Positions 1 to 9,263 of a stretch of 64,000 bases of DNA are shown in pieces. Under the pieces are notes generated by a model. It saw only the letters and a program-made list of their open reading frames with translations, was not told the origin of the DNA and did no database searches. Every line of letters begins with the position of its first letter. Position 1 is the first letter of the stretch. This DNA comes from CALHVX01 sp964640725 (GTDB lineage: Bacteria > Pseudomonadota > Gammaproteobacteria > Pseudomonadales > Azotimanducaceae): NCBI GenBank assembly GCA_964640725.1, contig CAZXIJ010000022.1, positions 1 to 64,000 of the forward strand. The letters are read 5' to 3'. The translations under genes and the position numbers were made by a program.

Positions 1-67
1 AATCGAGCAGATCAACGCTCCCGTGCGGCTTGTCCGTGCGGATCCTACGTGGCCGAAGCGTGGTTAA
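1..67 (+). CDS. possible C-terminal end of an unidentified protein (partial)
   Basis: A frame open from the window edge ends at TAA 65-67 and encodes about 21 residues, including APVRLVRAD. That wording is reminiscent of the strand after the nucleophile elbow in alpha/beta hydrolases, but far too little is visible to assign a family. It would converge on the aminotransferase gene that ends at 88. It may be a chance open frame. Confidence 0.25.
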   Translation, partial: IEQINAPVRLVRADPTWPKRG

Positions 68-87
68 CCCGGTCGGCGATGCGGGCA

Positions 88-1257
88 TCAGATCGCGCTC
101 AGGGCTGCCTCGAGACGGTGCAGTCCCTGCTGCAGCAACTGCGTGGCGCAGCCAAAGTTAAATCGCACATAGCCCGGGCCGCCAAAGTCTTCGCCCATCG
201 ACAAGCCGAGGCCGTGCGCCAGAAAGTGCTCGCTCGCGCGCCGCGGGCCAAGATCGCGCACATCGATCCAGCCGAGGTAGGTTGCGTCACCGGGGTGCAT
301 GCGCGAACCGGTGACCGCCGCGAGCTGGTCGCGATGGTCCCGCAGGTGCGCGCGCAGCGCAGCAACCCAACGCTGATCCTGACGGTAGGCCGCTTCCGCC
401 GCGGCGTAACCGAGCACCGAGGGCGTGCCGACCATGCCGATGCGCGCGGCGCGAAATCGCGAGCGCAGGCCAGCGTCGGGAATGACGGCGACGGCACAGC
501 CGAGCCCGGGCATGTTCCAGGTTTTGGTCGGCGCCATGAGGGTGATCGTGCGCCTTGCCACGGCCTCGTCGAGGCTCGCAACGGGGACGTGCTCCGCGTC
601 CGGGGCCAGCAGCAGGTCGCAGTGAATCTCGTCGCTGATGATCGTCAGGTCGTGGGCGTCGCAGGTGTTGGCCAGGGCCTGCAGTTCGTCTCGCCGGTAG
701 GCTCGGCCGGTCGGGTTCTGGGGGTTGCACAGCAGCAGGGCGTTGCTGCCGCGTTGCCGGCCGCCGTGGCCCCGGGCAGCGCGCGCGAGCTGGTCCAGGT
801 CCATCTCGTATTGCGGGCCAGGGGCGAGCGGCACGTCGATGCGCTCGCCATCGGCCTGCGCCGGCACGGACAGGAACGGGTAGTACACGGGCGGCATCAG
901 AAACACGGGCTCACCGGGCGCGGTGACGGCGCGGGCCGCAACGTTCAGGCCCGCGACGACGCCAGGCACCCAGACCAGCCAGGCGGGATCGATCTGCCAG
1001 TCGAACTGGGTCCTGGCCCACTCGACAAAGGCTTCAGTGAGGCTGCCGGGCACGTTGGTGTAGCCCAGCACCGGGTGTTCCAGCCGCGCGCGGATGGCGT
1101 CCAGAATCGGCTCCGGGGTGGGCAGGTCCATGTCAGCCACCCAGAACGGCAGCACCTCGGGCCCGTACTTTTCCCACTTGGTGGCGCTGGTGCCGCGGCG
1201 GTCCAGAGGCGTCTGCCAGTACGCCTGGTCAATGGGTGCCCTGGGGTCTGCGGCCAT
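88..1257 (-). CDS. PLP-dependent aminotransferase / C-S lyase, PatB-MalY type
   Basis: Fold-type I PLP enzyme of 389 residues, the usual length for the PatB/MalY subgroup, which mostly cleaves cystathionine or other C-S bonds and less often transaminates. Visible motifs are NPQNPTG at residues 178-184, SDEIH at 208-212 and the Schiff-base lysine K245 in the context APTKTWNMPGL. The WVADMDL stretch near residues 39-45 is typical of this subgroup. The ATG at 1257 is chosen because homology begins just after it; a longer open frame extends upstream to 1395 but would cross the grxD promoter region. It is divergent from grxD. The substrate cannot be predicted from sequence alone. Confidence 0.85.
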   Translation of the reverse strand: MAADPRAPIDQAYWQTPLDRRGTSATKWEKYGPEVLPFWVADMDLPTPEPILDAIRARLEHPVLGYTNVPGSLTEAFVEWARTQFDWQIDPAWLVWVPGVVAGLNVAARAVTAPGEPVFLMPPVYYPFLSVPAQADGERIDVPLAPGPQYEMDLDQLARAARGHGGRQRGSNALLLCNPQNPTGRAYRRDELQALANTCDAHDLTIISDEIHCDLLLAPDAEHVPVASLDEAVARRTITLMAPTKTWNMPGLGCAVAVIPDAGLRSRFRAARIGMVGTPSVLGYAAAEAAYRQDQRWVAALRAHLRDHRDQLAAVTGSRMHPGDATYLGWIDVRDLGPRRASEHFLAHGLGLSMGEDFGGPGYVRFNFGCATQLLQQGLHRLEAALSAI

Positions 1258-1348
1258 GGTGATCGTGTGCTCGGGGTCGGGCCCTTCATGGTGCCAGCGA
1301 CAGGCGATGGGGTACACTCGGCGCCTTTCCAGTACCCCGGAGCGAGCC

Positions 1349-1693
1349 GTGAGCGACGCCGTCATCGACCAGATCAAGGAACAGATCGGCAACAACCCGA
1401 TCCTGCTATATATGAAGGGCTCTCCGCAGGCGCCCCAGTGCGGGTTCTCTGCGCAGACCGTTCAGTGCCTGATCCAGTGCGGCGAGCGCTTCGCCTACGT
1501 CGACATTCTGTCCAACCCCGACATCCGTGCAGCGCTGCCCGGCTACGCGGACTGGCCCACCTTCCCACAGCTGTGGGTCGAGGGCGAGCTGGTGGGCGGC
1601 TGCGACATCATTACCGAGATGCACGAGGCCGGAGAGCTGCAAACGCTCATCAAGGAATGCGCGGCGCGTCACGCCGACGAGAGCGAAGCCTAG
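1349..1693 (+). CDS. grxD: monothiol glutaredoxin Grx4
   Basis: A 114-residue monothiol glutaredoxin that carries or transfers Fe-S clusters with glutathione and BolA partners. The signature CGFS lies at residues 31-34, preceded by the glutathione-contacting lysine K23 (YMKGSP). The downstream WPTFPQLWVEGELVGGCDI segment is the conserved cis-Pro and GG region. The GTG at 1349 is preferred over upstream in-frame starts because the Grx4 family begins with a short helix before PILLYMKG and because GGAG lies just upstream. A TACACT -10-like box lies at 1313-1318. The last four bases overlap the end of the convergent rnt gene. Confidence 0.94.
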   Translation: MSDAVIDQIKEQIGNNPILLYMKGSPQAPQCGFSAQTVQCLIQCGERFAYVDILSNPDIRAALPGYADWPTFPQLWVEGELVGGCDIITEMHEAGELQTLIKECAARHADESEA

Positions 1694-2331
1694 CGGTTGA
1701 CGCTGTCTTCGTCGTCGCCGGGCTGTGTCTCCAGCGGCGGCGGCTCGTAGGGCCAGCGGTTGACGATGTCGCAGAACAGCTCCGCGGTACGCTCGGCGTC
1801 GTACAGCGCGTTGTGGGCTTTTTGCGTATCAAACTCGATACCGGCGCGGCCACAGGCTCTGCTGAGGACCGTCTGCCCGTAGGCCACCGCAGCCAGTGAC
1901 GCCGTGTCCAGGCTGCTGAAGGGGTGGAACGGGCTGCGCTTCATCTCGCCGCGGCCGATCGCCTGATTCAGAAACGCCTGATCGAAGGCGGCGTTGTGCG
2001 CCACCATGATGGCGCGCTGACAGCCCTCGGCCTTGACCTGTTTTCGGACCTTGTGGAACAGCTGATTGAGCGCCTCGTGCTCGGCGATGGCCGCTCGGTT
2101 GGGATCGTTCGGGTCGATGCCCGTGACCTTCAGAGAGGCCGGGTCCATCAGGGAGCCATCGAAGGGCTTGACGCTCTGCTCGTAGCCTTCGCCCAGCACC
2201 AGCCGGTCGCCATCGAACTGCACGAACACGCAGGCGATCTCCAGCAGCGCATGGCGCTGGGGATCGAAGCCTCCGGTTTCGAAGTCGATAACGACCGGGA
2301 GGAACCCTCGAAAACGCTGTGCCATCTGCAT
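1690..2331 (-). CDS. rnt: ribonuclease T
   Basis: DEDDh-family 3'-5' exoribonuclease that trims tRNA and other stable RNA 3' ends. The 213 residues contain DFETGG (D16 and E18, metal ligands), the HNAAFD motif and the C-terminal HNALYDAE motif with the catalytic His and last Asp. Length matches RNase T (about 215). A second Met at codon 3 is an alternative start. It is divergent from the MotY-like gene, an arrangement also known in Vibrio, where rnt and motY are neighbours, and it converges on grxD with a 4-bp overlap. Confidence 0.94.
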   Translation of the reverse strand: MQMAQRFRGFLPVVIDFETGGFDPQRHALLEIACVFVQFDGDRLVLGEGYEQSVKPFDGSLMDPASLKVTGIDPNDPNRAAIAEHEALNQLFHKVRKQVKAEGCQRAIMVAHNAAFDQAFLNQAIGRGEMKRSPFHPFSSLDTASLAAVAYGQTVLSRACGRAGIEFDTQKAHNALYDAERTAELFCDIVNRWPYEPPPLETQPGDDEDSVNR

Positions 2332-2428
2332 GCGGCGACCTTAGCACAGGCTCCGCGCCGGCACGGCACGGGATCACAGAACGGGCCGGGGGTCTCAAGT
2401 ATTCCGGGACCGAGCCGATAGCTGATCC

Positions 2429-3541
2429 ATGACCACCCTTATGCAGTGGCGGGCGCCCGTGGCGCAGCGCCGGCTTTGTTTTCTGCTGTTCTGTCTGCTG
2501 TTGCCCTGGCGCGGGGACGCTGCGGAACCCTCGCGTCCGATGAACTCGCGTCCCGCGGACTTGCGTCCGCAGGACGCGGGTAGTTCGGACAGGAGTCCGA
2601 ACTACAGGGCCGGCGACGTTCTAGCGGGCGAGGCCGGGGGGCCGAACTACGGAAGCGGCGACGCTCGAGCGGGCGATGCAGCGCGGCCGAAGGACGAGAG
2701 CGTTGAAGCTGCGGCGGACGCAGCGCGGCCGGTCGGTTTTTCTGCCCGCTGGGACCATCGCTGGCAGATGCGCAAACAGGACAGCAGCTGTGAGCTGACC
2801 CTGGAAGTCGGTGCCTTCGGGCAAGCGCGATTTCTGGCGCAGCCTGGCGCCGCGCTGAACTTCGAGCTGATCGAGCGCCAGCCGCTGCTGGCCCCGAACG
2901 GGGTGAGTGCCCGCGCCGTGGCCCCAAGCTGGCACCCGCGCTACCCGCACGCCAGTCGCTGGGCACCGCTGGCCCATGTGCCCGGTTACGGCATCCAGCT
3001 GGATCGCCCGGAAGCGGTGGCCCTGCTGATGTCGCTCTACGAAGGCTACGAGCAGGAGCTCGGGGCGGCCGGACTCTACGGCACAGCGCCGGCGCTGCTC
3101 CTGACCCTGTCGGTGCTGGACTTTCGCAGCGCCTACGATGCGTTCCTGCGCTGCCAGCAGCATCAGCGGCCCGCCAGCCTGCTGGCCCTGCATCGAACCC
3201 GGGTGCAGTTTGCGACCGGCAAGCACCAGATTCCGCCTGCTGCCCTGGCCCGGATCCGCGAAGTGGCGGCCTATGTGGCCCGGGACCCCCGGGTTGTACG
3301 TGTCTACGTGGACGGCTACACCGACGATGTGGGCGGCGACCGGGACAACGTTGCCCTGTCGAAGCGCCGGGCCGGCGCTGTGGCCGATGCCCTGTCGTCA
3401 GCTGGCGTCGAGCGCTCGCTGCTGGCCGTGCGTTACCACGGCGAGCGCTACCCGGTGCTGCGGGCGAAGAGCAGCGACGCCCGGGCCAAAAACCGGCGCA
3501 CCACCGTTCGCGTGGAGCTGGGCTCCAGCCCGGCCAGCTAG
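2429..3541 (+). CDS. motY: MotY-like sodium-type flagellar motor / OmpA-domain protein
   Basis: A 370-residue exported protein. Residues 1-31 form a signal peptide (hydrophobic LCFLLFCLLLPW, then DAAEP). Residues about 35-105 are a low-complexity linker built from tandem DNA repeats. Residues about 108-245 resemble the MotY N-terminal domain (W-x-M-x-K-x-x-x-x-C-E-L). Residues about 255-365 form an OmpA/MotB peptidoglycan-binding domain with VDGYTDDVGGDRDN and the conserved NRRTTVRVE end. MotY forms the T-ring that anchors stators in polar flagella. Position divergent from rnt supports the name. The linker is not typical of MotY and makes the protein longer than usual (about 290). A generic OmpA-family lipoprotein is the alternative. 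Confidence 0.72.
   Translation: MTTLMQWRAPVAQRRLCFLLFCLLLPWRGDAAEPSRPMNSRPADLRPQDAGSSDRSPNYRAGDVLAGEAGGPNYGSGDARAGDAARPKDESVEAAADAARPVGFSARWDHRWQMRKQDSSCELTLEVGAFGQARFLAQPGAALNFELIERQPLLAPNGVSARAVAPSWHPRYPHASRWAPLAHVPGYGIQLDRPEAVALLMSLYEGYEQELGAAGLYGTAPALLLTLSVLDFRSAYDAFLRCQQHQRPASLLALHRTRVQFATGKHQIPPAALARIREVAAYVARDPRVVRVYVDGYTDDVGGDRDNVALSKRRAGAVADALSSAGVERSLLAVRYHGERYPVLRAKSSDARAKNRRTTVRVELGSSPAS
2531..2686 (+). repeat. tandem repeats and perfect palindromes inside the motY linker
   Basis: Three 15-bp units at 2531-2575 (consensus TCGCGTCCGATGAAC) encode SRPMN/SRPAD/LRPQD. Two 45-bp units follow at 2597-2641 and 2642-2686, both starting CCGAACTAC. Embedded are a perfect 11-bp inverted repeat, GTAGTTCGGAC at 2580-2590 and GTCCGAACTAC at 2595-2605 with loop AGGA, and a 6-bp one, GCGTCC at 2563-2568 and GGACGC at 2572-2577. 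The reading frame stays open throughout. Confidence 0.85.
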
Positions 3542-3600
3542 GCGCTCGCTCCGCCCGCCATCTTTCCTTACCATGGCGCCCCCGCAATGGAGGGACCGTC

Positions 3601-4815
<1,215 letters not shown>

Positions 4816-4892
4816 GTCTTCCGGGCCCGGCTTGCAGCAATGCAGTACGCCATCGGGTGTTCTGCAGGCCGGCCCCATGATCGGAGATCCAC

Positions 4893-5477
4893 ATGCCCAA
4901 CTTTCAGGTGCTATTCAGCGGTGACCTTGTCGCCGGCGCGGGTCGCGACACCGTGCAGCAGAATCTTGCCAACGAGTTAGGCATTAACGAGCGCAAGAGC
5001 GCCGCGCTGTTCAGCGGCCGCACGGTCGTGCTCAAGAGCCAGCTGGACGAGGCGACGGCGCAGCAGTGGCAGCAGCGCCTGAACGATCTTGGCGCCCTGT
5101 GCCGCATCAAGGATCTGGATGCCAAGGCCGCTGCGGACCCGGCTCGCTTCAAAGCCGACATGCGCGCCAACGATCACACCCTGCGCGACATCACCGCGGC
5201 GCATCTTGAATGTCCGCGCTGCGGACACCTGCAGCTCGACAGCAGCCACTGCGCCCGCTGCGGCGTGGACCTGCAGGCGGCTTTCAAGCAGAAGCGCAAG
5301 GAAGACCTGATCATCGAGAAGAAGATCCGCGAGCTGCGCGGCACCGGGCAGATGCCGGTCGCCACGGTGCCCACGGGTTCCAGCCCGGTCGTCTCGCCGA
5401 ACCAGGTGGCGGCCAACGACGAGCCGCGCTCCAAGCTGGGCAAGATGGTCTCCTGGATCAAGCGCTCAAACGGCTAA
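4893..5477 (+). CDS. zinc-ribbon hypothetical protein
   Basis: A 194-residue cytoplasmic protein of unknown function. The N-terminal 75 residues form a small alpha/beta domain with FSGDLVAG, SAALFSGRTVVLK and GALCRIKD, a pattern I associate with a widespread uncharacterised proteobacterial N-terminal domain. At about residues 109-126 there is a zinc ribbon, CPRCG followed by CARCG. The C-terminal 60 residues are charged and low-complexity. GGAG lies upstream of the ATG. It sits between argG and murI with no clear functional link to either. Confidence 0.75.
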   Translation: MPNFQVLFSGDLVAGAGRDTVQQNLANELGINERKSAALFSGRTVVLKSQLDEATAQQWQQRLNDLGALCRIKDLDAKAAADPARFKADMRANDHTLRDITAAHLECPRCGHLQLDSSHCARCGVDLQAAFKQKRKEDLIIEKKIRELRGTGQMPVATVPTGSSPVVSPNQVAANDEPRSKLGKMVSWIKRSNG

Positions 5478-5525
5478 CGGCCGCCCTGCGGTTGCCCGAC
5501 AGCCGCCAGCCTCCATAATCCCTCT

Positions 5526-6350
5526 ATGACTGACCGGCTCTCTTCGCAAGCCCTGCCCATTGGCGTGTTCGATTCCGGCATGGGCGGCCTGACCGTGCTG
5601 CGTGCCCTGCGTGAGGCGTTGCCGGGGGAATCTTTCGTGTACCTGGGCGACACTGCCCGGCTGCCCTACGGCACCAAGAGCGCGGGCACGGTGACGCGCT
5701 ACGCGGTGCAGGCGGCGAGCGTGCTGGTGTCGCGAGGCATCAAGGCGCTGGTGGTGGCTTGCAACACCGCATCAGCTGCGGCCCTGCCCGAGCTGACGGA
5801 GCGCTTTGCGCCCCTGCCGGTCATCGGCGTGCTCGAGCCCGGCGCCCAGGCAGCAGCGCTGGCGGCCCAGGGCACGGCGCGGGTGCTGGTACTCGCGACC
5901 GAGTCGACGGTGCGCGGCGGCGTCTACGCGCAGGCGCTGCTGCGCTGCGATGCGACGCTCAAGGTACTGTCGCGGCCGAGCCCCTTGCTGGTTGCGCTCG
6001 CCGAAGCGGGCCGAACCGGTGACGCGCTGGCAACGCTCGCGCTGCGCGAATACGCAGCGCCCGCAATCATGAGCGGGCGCACAACGGTGCTGCTGCTGGG
6101 CTGTACGCATTTCCCCGTGTTCCGGCCCGCCTTGACGCGGCTGCTGCCGGCCAACACTCCGTTGATCGACTCGGCGCAGACCACCGCCGCAGCTCTGGCC
6201 CGAATGCTGGAAGCCCAGGGGTTGCTGGCGAACGACGGCAAGGACCCGGATATCCAGTTTCTGGCGACCGACGACGTGCAGCGCTTTGCCCGGATCGGTG
6301 CCGGCTTCCTGGGCGCGGCGATTCCCGGGGCGACGCTAGTCGATCTCTGA
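5526..6350 (+). CDS. murI: glutamate racemase
   Basis: Interconverts L- and D-glutamate for peptidoglycan precursor synthesis. The 274 residues show the conserved VFDSGMGGLTVL at residues 14-25, the first catalytic cysteine C79 in ACNTASA and the second, C193, in LLGCTHFPV. Both catalytic cysteines with their neighbouring Thr residues are present, so the enzyme should be active. The 3' end overlaps the convergent nth gene by 15 bp. Confidence 0.95.
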   Translation: MTDRLSSQALPIGVFDSGMGGLTVLRALREALPGESFVYLGDTARLPYGTKSAGTVTRYAVQAASVLVSRGIKALVVACNTASAAALPELTERFAPLPVIGVLEPGAQAAALAAQGTARVLVLATESTVRGGVYAQALLRCDATLKVLSRPSPLLVALAEAGRTGDALATLALREYAAPAIMSGRTTVLLLGCTHFPVFRPALTRLLPANTPLIDSAQTTAAALARMLEAQGLLANDGKDPDIQFLATDDVQRFARIGAGFLGAAIPGATLVDL

Positions 6351-6974
6351 CTTGCCTTTGAACTCGCACAGGTCGGCAATTCGGCAGCTGCCACAGCGGG
6401 GCTTGCGGGCGACACACACGTAGCGGCCATGCAGGATCAGCCAGTGGTGCGCGTCGACCAGAAACTCTTCGGGCACGAGCCGCACGAGGCGGTCCTCAAC
6501 CTCTCGTACGTTCTTGCCTTTGGCGATGCCCGTACGGTTTGAGACCCGAAAGATGTGCGTGTCGACGGCCATCGTCGGCTCGCCGAAAGCTGTGTTCAGC
6601 ACCACGTTCGCGGTCTTGCGGCCAACGCCGGGCAAGGCCTCGAGCGCCTGGCGGTCGCGCGGCACCTCTCCGCCGTGCTCGCTTACCAGCAGCTTGCAGG
6701 TCTTCAGCACGTTCGCAGCCTTGGTATTGAACAGCCCGATGGTCTTGATGTAGGACTTCAGTTTGCGCAGGCCCAGGGCGGCGATCGCCTCGGGGGTGTT
6801 GGCGACGGGAAACAGCCGGGCCGTGGCCTTGTTGACCCCCACGTCCGTGGCCTGGGCCGACAGGATCACTGCGATCAACAGCTCGAAGGGCGAGCTGAAG
6901 GCCAGCTCCGTCGTCGGCTTGGGGTTATCGGCGCGCAGCCGAGTGAATATCTCGGTCCGTTTTTCGCGGTTCAT
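6336..6974 (-). CDS. nth: endonuclease III
   Basis: Bifunctional DNA glycosylase/AP lyase that removes oxidised pyrimidines. In these 212 residues the catalytic K120 (helix-hairpin-helix LPGVGRKTAN) and D138 (AVDTH) fall at the same numbers as in the E. coli enzyme, as do the four 4Fe-4S ligands C187, C194, C197 and C203. It is the last gene of the rsx cluster, its ATG overlapping the stop of rsxE, the classic rsxE-nth arrangement. Confidence 0.97.
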   Translation of the reverse strand: MNREKRTEIFTRLRADNPKPTTELAFSSPFELLIAVILSAQATDVGVNKATARLFPVANTPEAIAALGLRKLKSYIKTIGLFNTKAANVLKTCKLLVSEHGGEVPRDRQALEALPGVGRKTANVVLNTAFGEPTMAVDTHIFRVSNRTGIAKGKNVREVEDRLVRLVPEEFLVDAHHWLILHGRYVCVARKPRCGSCRIADLCEFKGKSEID

Positions 6975-7729
6975 CAGTCCTTTGGCTCTCGATGTTGATC
7001 TGGAGGAGAAGTGCGGCCGTCATCGTCCTGACCATCGATAGCGGCGTCGGGCGACCGCCGGCCGAGCACGGCCTGGCCTGCGGCAAGGAGCACCGCCGCG
7101 CACAGGAACGCGCCCGGCGCGAGCCCGGCGAGCGGTATCCCCCACGCCTGGGGCCAGATGACAAGGCCGCGAACGCTGCCCGCCGCCCCGAACAGCTGGT
7201 GCAGGTTGGCGCCGATCCGGCCGGTGGCCAGGAGCTCCCGCGCGCTGCCCAGAATGATCAGGGCCAGCGCGAAGCCAATGGCGGTACCCAGGGCATCGAG
7301 CACGGCAGCGCGCACGGGCATGCGGCTGGCGAAGGACTCGACCCGGGCCAGGATCATGCAGTTGGTCACGATGATCTGCACGAACAGCGCGACTCGCTGG
7401 TACAGCTCGAAGGCGTAGGCCTCCAGCAGCAGCACGGCGCAGGTCGTGAAGGTCGCGATCAGCAGCATGAAGATCGGTAGCCGGGCAAAGGGCGGGATGC
7501 CGCGGCGCAGGAGCGATACGGTCAGGTTGGCGCCGAGCAGCACAAACGCGCTGGCCGCGGCGAGTCCCAGGGCATTGACCAGGCTGTTGGACACGGCGAG
7601 CAGCGGGCACAGCCCGAGCAGCTGCGCCCAGGCCGGGTTGCCGTGGCCGATGCCCCGGGCAAAGGTCGTGGCGGCGTTTGGCGCCGCTGTGCGGGCATCA
7701 GGCCCGTTCAAGGTCGATCTCCTGCGCAA
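6974..7729 (-). CDS. rsxE: Rnf/Rsx electron transport complex subunit E
   Basis: Integral membrane subunit of the ion-translocating ferredoxin:NAD+ oxidoreductase (Rnf), called Rsx in enterics where it reduces SoxR. The 251 residues carry about six hydrophobic segments. Family landmarks are NPAWAQLLGLCPLLAVSN near the N-terminus, the half-membrane Cys (FTTCAVL) and IVTNCMIL. It overlaps the end of rsxG by 22 bp if the ATG at 7729 is used; the family could also start further downstream. A hydrophilic C-terminal tail of about 30 residues is rich in Asp. Confidence 0.93.
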   Translation of the reverse strand: MRRRSTLNGPDARTAAPNAATTFARGIGHGNPAWAQLLGLCPLLAVSNSLVNALGLAAASAFVLLGANLTVSLLRRGIPPFARLPIFMLLIATFTTCAVLLLEAYAFELYQRVALFVQIIVTNCMILARVESFASRMPVRAAVLDALGTAIGFALALIILGSARELLATGRIGANLHQLFGAAGSVRGLVIWPQAWGIPLAGLAPGAFLCAAVLLAAGQAVLGRRSPDAAIDGQDDDGRTSPPDQHREPKD

Positions 7730-8295
7730 GGCTCAGGGCTAAACGCAACCGGCTGCGCTGCGAGCGCCGTGAGTCTTTCATTCAGGATCTTGCGCACGGC
7801 ACGCACGGTGATGGTGGCGCCACTCACGGCGTCCAGCGATACCGGCCGGGCGGCCAGCGCCGGCGCTTCCAGAGACCGAAAGCGGGCGAGCCACGCATCG
7901 TCCCCCGGCGCCGCGATGAAGTCGCCGATGCCGGGCGTCTCTTTGTGCGACAGCACGGCCAGCTTGTAGATCTGCAGCGGTCCGGGCTCGCCCGGCTCGC
8001 TGGCGCCGCGCTGGAGCGCCAGCCCAAGCTGGATCGGGCCGCCATAGCCGCGACCCTCGGCCAGCACGAGGGTAATGCCGTCGCACAAGGTTACGGGCCA
8101 GCGATCCAGGGCGAAATCCCCGCGCAGGCGATTGCTGCCCGCCAGGCTCGCCAGGTTATCGCGCAGCGCCGCCTCCCGGGCGGCCTGAATGGGCGCCCTG
8201 GTGATGCTTGCGGTCTGCCACAGCAGCAGGCCGCAGATGGCGGCGACCAGCACCGTCGTGATCAGCGCGCGCGTTGGGTTCGGCAGCGCGCTCAC
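7708..8295 (-). CDS. rsxG: Rnf/Rsx electron transport complex subunit G
   Basis: Periplasm-facing flavoprotein subunit of Rnf, 195 residues. One N-terminal membrane helix (ALITTVLVAAICGLLLW) anchors an FMN-binding domain. The covalent-FMN motif SGATIT is visible near residues 161-166 (LDAVSGATIT), and HKETPGIGD is another family hallmark. The GTG at 8295 is chosen because it forms a GTGA overlap with the rsxD stop and sits just before the membrane helix. Confidence 0.93.
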   Translation of the reverse strand: MSALPNPTRALITTVLVAAICGLLLWQTASITRAPIQAAREAALRDNLASLAGSNRLRGDFALDRWPVTLCDGITLVLAEGRGYGGPIQLGLALQRGASEPGEPGPLQIYKLAVLSHKETPGIGDFIAAPGDDAWLARFRSLEAPALAARPVSLDAVSGATITVRAVRKILNERLTALAAQPVAFSPEPCAGDRP

Positions 8296-9263
8296 GGGCG
8301 CGGCTCGCTGCGCCGCAGCGCTTTGGCGCGGTCGCGCCAGCGCTCGCCCTGGTGCTGCAGCAGGGGCGCGCAGCCGTTGGCTAACAAGACTGCAAACGCG
8401 GCACCGTCGGCCCAGGTGCCGTAGCTGCGGATCGCGAAGATGAGCGCGCCGATCAGGGCGCCAAAGAGCCACTGGGCGCGAGGGTCCGACGGCTGCGTAA
8501 CCGGGTCCGTTGCGATAAAAAACGCCGTCAGGCAGGTCGCGCCAGTCAGCCAGTGGAACAGCGGAGTACCGGTGCTGGCGGAGCTGCCGCCGTCGTAGCC
8601 GATGGCGGCGCAGACGCCGAGGCTGGCGAGCACCGCGACCGGCACGCGCCAGTGGGCCAGGCGCAGCGCCACCACGCCCAGCCCCCCGGCCAGGTAACCG
8701 AGATTCACCCACTCCCAGCGAGCACCGCCCCAGGTACCGAACGCCGCGGTGCTCTGGAAATCGGCAACGGTAGCGCCGCCCCGGTGGGCGAACGCATCCA
8801 GCGGCGTCGCGGCGCTCAGCCCGTCCAGCGTGGCCGGCGTCTCGGCTGCGGCGATGGGCCAGCTCGCCAGGTGCTCCGGAAAGGTCACGAGCGCCGCGGC
8901 GTAACCGACCATGGCCGGGTTGAAGAGATTGTTGCCCAGCCCGCCGTAGGCAAATTTGCCGAGCCCCAGGCCCAGCAGGCAGGCGAAGGCCAGCACGGCC
9001 AATGGCGTGCCCGGCGGCAGGCACAGCGCGATGAGGGCGCCGGTCAAGGCGCTGCTGCCGTCGGCCAGCCGCTCGGAGTTCAGGGCGCCGTCGCGCAGCA
9101 GCTGGCAAAGCGCTTCGGTCAGCGTTGCGAAGCTGATCCCGGCAACGACCAGCAGCAGCGTGCCGCTCCCGAAGTACCAGGCCTGCGCCAGCGCGCCGGG
9201 CAGCAACAGGGCGGTAGTGAGCCACAGCAGCGCACGGGTCGACAAGGACAGGCGCGGAGCCAT
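8292..9263 (-). CDS. rsxD: Rnf/Rsx electron transport complex subunit D
   Basis: Polytopic membrane subunit of Rnf with covalently bound FMN, related to NqrB. The 323 residues contain many hydrophobic helices and family motifs such as GKFAYGGLGNNLFNPAMVGYA, a GATCLTAFFIATDPVTQP segment near the flavinylation threonine, and RSYGTWADGAAFAVLLANG. The ATG at 9263 overlaps the rsxC stop as TGATG, indicating translational coupling. Confidence 0.94.
   Translation of the reverse strand: MAPRLSLSTRALLWLTTALLLPGALAQAWYFGSGTLLLVVAGISFATLTEALCQLLRDGALNSERLADGSSALTGALIALCLPPGTPLAVLAFACLLGLGLGKFAYGGLGNNLFNPAMVGYAAALVTFPEHLASWPIAAAETPATLDGLSAATPLDAFAHRGGATVADFQSTAAFGTWGGARWEWVNLGYLAGGLGVVALRLAHWRVPVAVLASLGVCAAIGYDGGSSASTGTPLFHWLTGATCLTAFFIATDPVTQPSDPRAQWLFGALIGALIFAIRSYGTWADGAAFAVLLANGCAPLLQHQGERWRDRAKALRRSEPRP

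Noticed and set aside
49..1899. A 616-residue plus-strand frame across the start of the window
   Set aside because: It runs antisense through the PatB-like gene and out of frame through grxD, both clearly real.
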